A DNA stretch of 41,331 nucleotides, from positions 1 to 41,331 of IMG/VR virus record IMGVR_UViG_3300031920_000248; one strand, 5' to 3'. Below, piece by piece: positions 37,801 to 41,331 of this stretch. The notes beneath the pieces are model-generated. The model searched no databases. It was not told the DNA's origin and saw only the letters and a program-made list of their open reading frames with translations. The DNA is from a virus. Position numbers and translations under genes: made by a program. Each line of letters opens with the position of its first letter. Position 1 is the stretch's first letter.

Positions 37801-38073
37801 GATACGTTTTACAAGGGTTGCGCTCCGACGTTGGCCCCCTCTGATTCGATTTTGAGGAAAGCCCATAATTGCTCGAATTGTGGAAAAGACCATTCCGGGT
37901 TGTTGACGGCGTGCCCTAATTGCGGTGATGGGATGGTTAAGAGCCAATTGATACCCCAAGGGGGCATTATGGGAGGCGCGGGTATGATTTTGGATAACGC
38001 GGAGCCGTTGTTACGCGAACCCAAGCCAGTTGCCGACATTTTGTTTGTTGGGAAGCCTGTCACCGAGGACTAA
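34807..38073 (+). CDS. Large modular head-region protein with repeated KSKYxxRTGGPG module and zinc ribbon
   Basis: 1088 residues with AAGGAG upstream, overlapping the previous stop. Module 1: ALADVLAKSKYIKRTGGPG then HYKYEY (residues 8-38); module 2: GLGDLLEKSKYTRRTGGPG then NYRYEY (about 710-740). Shortened copies of the lead (GLDALGDVLNKSG, MGGLGDLLEKSG) occur near 578 and 840. A winged-helix-like segment (about 78-140) and an SH3-like strand set (SRVSYRGTNGTVKGTQGD) follow module 1. A 40-bp duplication (35842, 36040) encodes TSNEKSKPAENAP twice. The C-terminus has a zinc ribbon (CSNCGK...CPNCGDG). It probably belongs to the virion or head-assembly apparatus; its position between terminase and portal is uncommon. 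Confidence 0.7.
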   Translation: MIEETTGLDALADVLAKSKYIKRTGGPGHYKYEYLTPSGRTVSVPSQGAAAKESGGESAGKTEAGAKGPTAEEKKNALTMANHFMDLKEGEGNADNPEAIAQHQKTTPKLVQSAMEKLVSGGFAEKKVVSGMVWYNRTAKGVAEGDRLRSGSKPPKPPELPKTPLKEGSRVSYRGTNGTVKGTQGDATLVEFDGSGTTAEAIITDRLTPAKTPKADVPFDDTPYTKKQTKGTPHPNGYLSTGAKGPGGGKLIAAGRQMDAARDKLGYAVNTLHSSVTPKELGFSIPQAEKALKEARSAMPDLSTAVAYRGHDAEQKRLGLISAALDSAQETILDAKSRMGKDQTRTSNEKSKPAENAPKTKGDLIRMSEGASVPFASVDYNISQHLITIGVLELGSGGSGDHILVRTGHGQTSNEKSKPAENAPMHNVGGENIERGVKQIGDRHVAVNGDQVKTFDSKKKAVNHMKKMGYDAQGNKISDVDANFTDTRSEEQKAEARAKASSLKVGDKTFSPYTPSKTMASRLVANRMRVGVIKETDGSNLFQLFQEGRSVGSSAGNLLALKRMIRIHAKIVPLKKSMGGLDALGDVLNKSGIETSEEDPMEKSLYGLKFADNLAGTPYEADALRAVKEGNIIERAESVIYAKYDMPWSEREQLSGVDRAKLGEKKAKELIPVKKKMEALGKVKADIESKYLDWRIQQAEGGTMQKGMSGLGDLLEKSKYTRRTGGPGNYRYEYDTPGGTTKSGTKQGSGFVDSSADSNSPEFNSKNRPKVGKELLLTNRVGVTGNLVVTKVSGEGVELSVNKHSKPVWATTWSGLNRAVSAATGDPKLKSQIDSVKKSISGMGGLGDLLEKSGLPTHSVTKLGHDKSATIDGGSAEGGDLDGLGKTSGDGNAKPGPGLDAQGNPTGTPGAVNQKLSEDDDDPEKQMTEHKKPIENPKPMFKSLTPANQREYTAHETAIAISRLRKGVPDVQVGAKPHPMSFSAVHGGMDTIAAGMLEDTFYKGCAPTLAPSDSILRKAHNCSNCGKDHSGLLTACPNCGDGMVKSQLIPQGGIMGGAGMILDNAEPLLREPKPVADILFVGKPVTED
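35842..35881 (+). repeat. 40-bp direct repeat, copy 1
   Basis: Identical over 40 bases to 36040-36079, inside the same gene and in the same frame. It begins ACGTCTAACGAGAAATCC and encodes TSNEKSKPAENAP. Perfect identity at synonymous sites implies a recent duplication or gene conversion. Confidence 0.9.
36040..36079 (+). repeat. 40-bp direct repeat, copy 2
   Basis: Second exact copy of the sequence at 35842-35881, 158 bases further on. The intervening segment encodes a short beta-rich unit (LIRMSEGASVPFASVDYN, HILVRTGHG) that could be excised or multiplied by recombination between the copies without a frame change, since the 198-base offset is a multiple of three. Confidence 0.9.
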
Positions 38074-38076
38074 AAT

Positions 38077-39822
38077 ATGTCGTGGGATAGTAGACTACGC
38101 AATGTTGCTCGTAATTTGGCGGGCGTGTCGGGTACCGCTTTAGTGGATTACGCGGAGTCCGATGTTTTGGAAAAGGCCGGGCCTGATAAGGGCCCCGATG
38201 AAAGCCAAAAACGTACGCCGGGGGGATCCCAAGAAGATAACGCGTCAAATGCTCCGGTACCGACGGAGAAAGCCTTAGAGGATCCCAAAACCTTGTTTTG
38301 GGATCCGTTTAGCATCATCGAGCAAATGGGCTACAAGGAGCGACCGAGCCCAATCACGTATGCGACCCTGAAAAATATGTGCTGGAAAATGCCCATCATT
38401 CAGGCGATTATCCAAACGCGTGTAAATCAGATGGCTTCGTTTTGCAGGCCGGTGCAAAGTCGTTACGATTTGGGCTACCGGATCCGGTTGCGTGAGTCGT
38501 CCAAGCAGCCCACCAAGATTGAGCGCAAATGGGCGAGCCAGATGAGCACGCTTATTTTGCGCACGGGGGTAACCGATAACCCTAGGGGTCGAAATTCCTT
38601 TGAGGCGTTTGTTCGAAAACTAACGTGGGATAGTCTGATTTATGATCAATATACTTTTGAAGTGGTGCCTAATCGTAAGGGCCAACCTGTTGAATTTTAT
38701 GCGACCGACGGCGCTACCATGCGGATCGCGGATTCAGTATCCACCTATCTGGATGAGGATTTAACAGACGCTACTCGATTCGTCCAAATTTATGACGGTA
38801 TGGTTATCGCGGAATATACCCAAGAAGAGCTTTGCTTTGGGATCCGTAATGCCCGGTCTGATATTCGGTTGGCGGGGTACGGCGTATCCGAAATGGAAAT
38901 GTTAGTCACCGTCATTACAGCCATGTTGTTTGGGTGGGATTACAATGTTGGGTTATTCCGCAACGGTACCGCACAAAAGGGTATTCTGAACTTTAAAGGG
39001 ACCGTTAGTGATAAATCCATGCGCCAATTTAAGAGGCATTGGCACACGATGTTAACAGGTGTGGCTAACGCGTGGCGTACGCCTATAACGCAAGCTGAGG
39101 AGTTGCAGTGGATTAACATGCAAACGTCAGCTCGCGATATGGAATACTCTGCATGGTATGATTTTTTGATCAAAATAGGGTGTGCCATGTTTTGCATGGA
39201 TCCTGTTGAAGTCAATTTTAAATACGGTAATACCGGACAAACAGGGGGTTTGCAGGAGGCCTCAAATCGCGAAAAAGTTACTGAATCGAAGGAGCGCGGG
39301 TTGAGACCCCTTCTGAGGTCGGTCGAGAATTCGATCAACAACTATATAATTCATCCAAACAACGAGGATTTTGAATTCGCGTTTTTTGGATTGGACGCGG
39401 GCACCAAAAACGAAACTGCCGAGCTGCATACCAAATTAGTGAAATCCACGCGTATGGTGGATGAGCTTAGGGCAGAAGATGATTTAGAGCCGTTGCCCGA
39501 TGGTAAAGGGCAGGTGATCTTGGATACGGTGTGGCTGCAAAATGCTCAAGCAATCGACCAACCGGAGGAGCCGGGGGGCGGGGAGCAAGGCCCCGGTGAT
39601 GAGAATCGTTACGCGGACGGTGAAGAGGTGAAAGATCCCAATGACGATGATGATGAGGATTTTGACACCATGATGGAGCGCGAATTCGGGAAAAAAGAAT
39701 CTCCCGAAGATAAGGGCTCGCCTAAGGGTGGCGACAAGAACATCAAAGACGATAACAAACCTGCCAAACCGGGCCCCCCGGATAACATCAAAAAGAGCAT
39801 GTTAATTGACGTGCGATTGTGA
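38077..39822 (+). CDS. Portal protein
   Basis: 581 residues. The dodecameric portal is the channel through which DNA enters the capsid. Family-like features: an N-terminal part leading to YATLKNMCWKMPIIQAIIQTRVNQM, a central domain with DSLIYDQYTFEVVPNRKG and VEFYATDGATMRI. The wing-to-stem portion is GVSEMEMLVTVITAMLFGWDYNVGLF, with WRTPITQAEELQWINM and a C-terminal crown. The end (from about 500) is acidic and disordered (DDDDEDFDTM). Its size is normal for phage portals, and it lies in the packaging block after terminase. Confidence 0.85.
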   Translation: MSWDSRLRNVARNLAGVSGTALVDYAESDVLEKAGPDKGPDESQKRTPGGSQEDNASNAPVPTEKALEDPKTLFWDPFSIIEQMGYKERPSPITYATLKNMCWKMPIIQAIIQTRVNQMASFCRPVQSRYDLGYRIRLRESSKQPTKIERKWASQMSTLILRTGVTDNPRGRNSFEAFVRKLTWDSLIYDQYTFEVVPNRKGQPVEFYATDGATMRIADSVSTYLDEDLTDATRFVQIYDGMVIAEYTQEELCFGIRNARSDIRLAGYGVSEMEMLVTVITAMLFGWDYNVGLFRNGTAQKGILNFKGTVSDKSMRQFKRHWHTMLTGVANAWRTPITQAEELQWINMQTSARDMEYSAWYDFLIKIGCAMFCMDPVEVNFKYGNTGQTGGLQEASNREKVTESKERGLRPLLRSVENSINNYIIHPNNEDFEFAFFGLDAGTKNETAELHTKLVKSTRMVDELRAEDDLEPLPDGKGQVILDTVWLQNAQAIDQPEEPGGGEQGPGDENRYADGEEVKDPNDDDDEDFDTMMEREFGKKESPEDKGSPKGGDKNIKDDNKPAKPGPPDNIKKSMLIDVRL

Positions 39823-39829
39823 GGTTACT

Positions 39830-40213
39830 ATGAGGCTAAAACACACCATACAAATCGAAATAGCGCGGGATGAGCTGATGAAACGGAAATTATTTTCCGA
39901 CGATCCTCAACTGGCACAGGTCGTTATTGATACGTTTCAGCGACAAACAAATTCACATTTGTCTATCGCCCCCTCAACCATAGAATCCCTACCTTTGGGG
40001 GATATCGACGCGGTTTATGGTTTGTATCTCGAGACCGACGCCGATTGTTTAGTGCGTTTTGATGGGTCCGTTGATTGGATCCAGATGAAGGCTAATGATG
40101 GTGTGGCTAAATTGTTTGTCGAGGCCTCCATTGCGACTATCGAGGTCCATAACACCGATGCCACCGAGACTTTGAGCGGTTTGTATTGCGCATGGGGAGA
40201 TCCCACACCTTAG
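39830..40213 (+). CDS. Hypothetical structural-type protein
   Basis: 127 residues from ATG 39830, eight bases after the portal stop, with GAGG upstream. It is beta-rich: HTIQIEIARDELM, AVYGLYLETDADCLVRFDGS, LFVEASIATIEVHN, LSGLYCAWG. Such proteins in head gene clusters are often decoration or head-tail joining proteins. No specific family identified. Confidence 0.65.
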   Translation: MRLKHTIQIEIARDELMKRKLFSDDPQLAQVVIDTFQRQTNSHLSIAPSTIESLPLGDIDAVYGLYLETDADCLVRFDGSVDWIQMKANDGVAKLFVEASIATIEVHNTDATETLSGLYCAWGDPTP

Positions 40214-40224
40214 GAGGATCGCCA

Positions 40225-41331
40225 AATGCGATTGATGATCGAAGCCTCGGTTGATGAATTGAGGACCAAAGGTGACGCCTTGGTAAAGGCGCTTGCCGAT
40301 GAATTCCGGGAAAACGATAGTGAGTTAGCCGATCGGTTGATGAAGGCGTTGCCTCGCAAAGAATCGGTATTGAAATATCCTGTATTGCGGGATCTGCATA
40401 GGCAAACTTCGGCGCTGTATGAGTCAATGTTAACCACAATGCTCGCTGAGGTGTCTGCCGTACTGGATCAATCTGTTGTGGGCGCGCCGTCTAAGTCGGG
40501 TAAAACCGCGTCATTAAAAAAAGCTATGTCGGACGCCGCGTCATTGGTGAGTGCCGCCGAACATGACCACGCACAAGCGGTAAGCGAAGCCGATTTGCTA
40601 GAAGACCCCTTGTCCAAATCGAAGTACACCAAGCGGACCACCAATCCCAGCCCGCCACCAAAATATCTCTACGAGTACGCGGAATCGAAAACAGGGGGCG
40701 CGACAGAATACAAATGGGAGCGTAACCCCGACGGTAGCTACCAAATGCTGGGTGGCAAGGTGCGTCTTGAAAAGAGGGGCAAGGAATTCATTCTCGTGTT
40801 GGGCGGGATTACCGAGGTGTCTCTCGGTAAAAAAGCCTCATTCGATTCGGCAAATGCGAAGCTGGACGAGTTGTTCCACAAGGGAAAGCCTAAGTCGGAG
40901 CAAATGGCTCTCCCCTTGGATAAAAAATCTAATACAAAAAAGTATCAAGATCGGTCGGTAAAAGATTTGATCGCTGAGGGGTACACGCCGGAGCAAGCTA
41001 AACTTATCCACACAAAGATATCTGAAAAGGGAGATACCGACAGTTGGGATTTGGCTAAGGTGGCTAAAGATAGTGGCGGCTTACCTAGATTGAGCGATAA
41101 AATAGGGGACAAATCCGTTGTTGTTTACCGAGTGGTGCCGCGTAACGCGACAGGGATCAACATCGGTGATTATGTTTTCCAAAGTAAAGTGGAAGCGGAA
41201 GAATTCAGAGAGGAATTCGGTTACATACGAGGTCAGCCTAAAATTATTTCTATGAAAGCTAAGGCCAGTACCTTTGTGTACCCGCATGGGGAAGACGACA
41301 ACGAGTTGATATATGTGGGGGACAAGCCCAA
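40225..41331 (+). CDS. Head-region protein with ADP-ribosyltransferase-like C-terminal region (partial)
   Basis: The gene runs off the window, so at least 369 residues are seen. ATG 40225 follows AGGAGG. The N-terminus is helical (LRTKGDALVKALADEF-like, VLKYPVLRDLHRQTSALYESML). A Lys-rich module SKSKYTKRTTNPSPPPKYLYEY near 131 is related to the module in the 34807 protein. The last visible part, VVVYRVVPRNATGINIGDYVF, then EAEEFREEFGY and ASTFVYP and NELIYVGDKP, resembles the core of ART-like domains attached to phage head proteins. In those proteins YR, GDYV, a helix and a final E.IY are conserved. Assignment of that domain is tentative. Confidence 0.7.

Overview
The window is about 41 kb of a tailed double-stranded DNA bacteriophage (Caudoviricetes). 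The identifying genes are a large terminase (interrupted by an intein), a portal protein, an amidase endolysin, phage-type recombination genes, flavin-dependent thymidylate synthase and dozens of short tightly packed genes. The host is bacterial: ribosome-binding sites are strong Shine-Dalgarno sequences, sigma70-like promoters are visible, and one small gene has a lipoprotein signal. I cannot name the host. Base composition looks close to half G+C, and most genes prefer T- or G-ending codons (TTG for Leu, GTT and GGT). No integrase, repressor, rRNA, ordinary tRNA or CRISPR array is visible, so a lytic lifestyle is likely but unproven.

Layout. (1) 1-9447, + strand: a replication and recombination block. 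It holds a RecA/UvsX-like recombinase, an FmdB-type zinc ribbon, an SbcD/SbcC nuclease pair, a RuvC-like resolvase, two lysine-tailed proteins, a Myb/zinc-ribbon protein, a DnaN-like sliding clamp and an amidase endolysin. Many of these genes overlap or abut. (2) 9448-23236, + strand: an accessory block of some forty small genes starting at a sigma70-like promoter with an operator-like inverted repeat. It contains zinc-binding microproteins, several paralogue pairs, a structured RNA with a tRNA-like end (10399-10583), a separately transcribed structural-type gene with different codon use (19417-19887), a nucleotide-modification-associated domain protein, ThyX, and a group of tiny membrane proteins. 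(3) 23239-25270, - strand: a six-gene operon read from a near-consensus promoter at 25308-25336. (4) 25385-30752, + strand: a second accessory operon from a promoter almost identical to the one at 9477. It carries a ParB-like/MT-A70 adenine methyltransferase fusion, a membrane zincin and a PAPS-reductase-like PP-loop enzyme. (5) 30798-41331, + strand: packaging and head genes. These are the terminase with a 443-residue LAGLIDADG intein, two repeat-bearing head-region proteins, the portal, and an unfinished gene whose C-terminal part resembles an ADP-ribosyltransferase-like domain.

How the parts work together. RecA, SbcCD, RuvC and clamp form a coherent phage recombination-dependent replication set. 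ThyX, the DUF1599-like protein, the methyltransferase and the PP-loop enzyme could act together on nucleotides or DNA, but this is inference from domains and proximity. The twin promoter/operator sites at 9477 and 25385 suggest that both accessory blocks are switched on together. Five genes share a strictly spaced GAGGAGAGCGA-N2-ATG initiation sequence.

The most unusual items are the tRNA-like structured RNA, the twin operators, the in-frame TGA directly after the second promoter, the shared 22-bp palindrome found both in a terminator and inside the ParB-methyltransferase gene, and the repeat-rich 1088-residue protein between terminase and portal.
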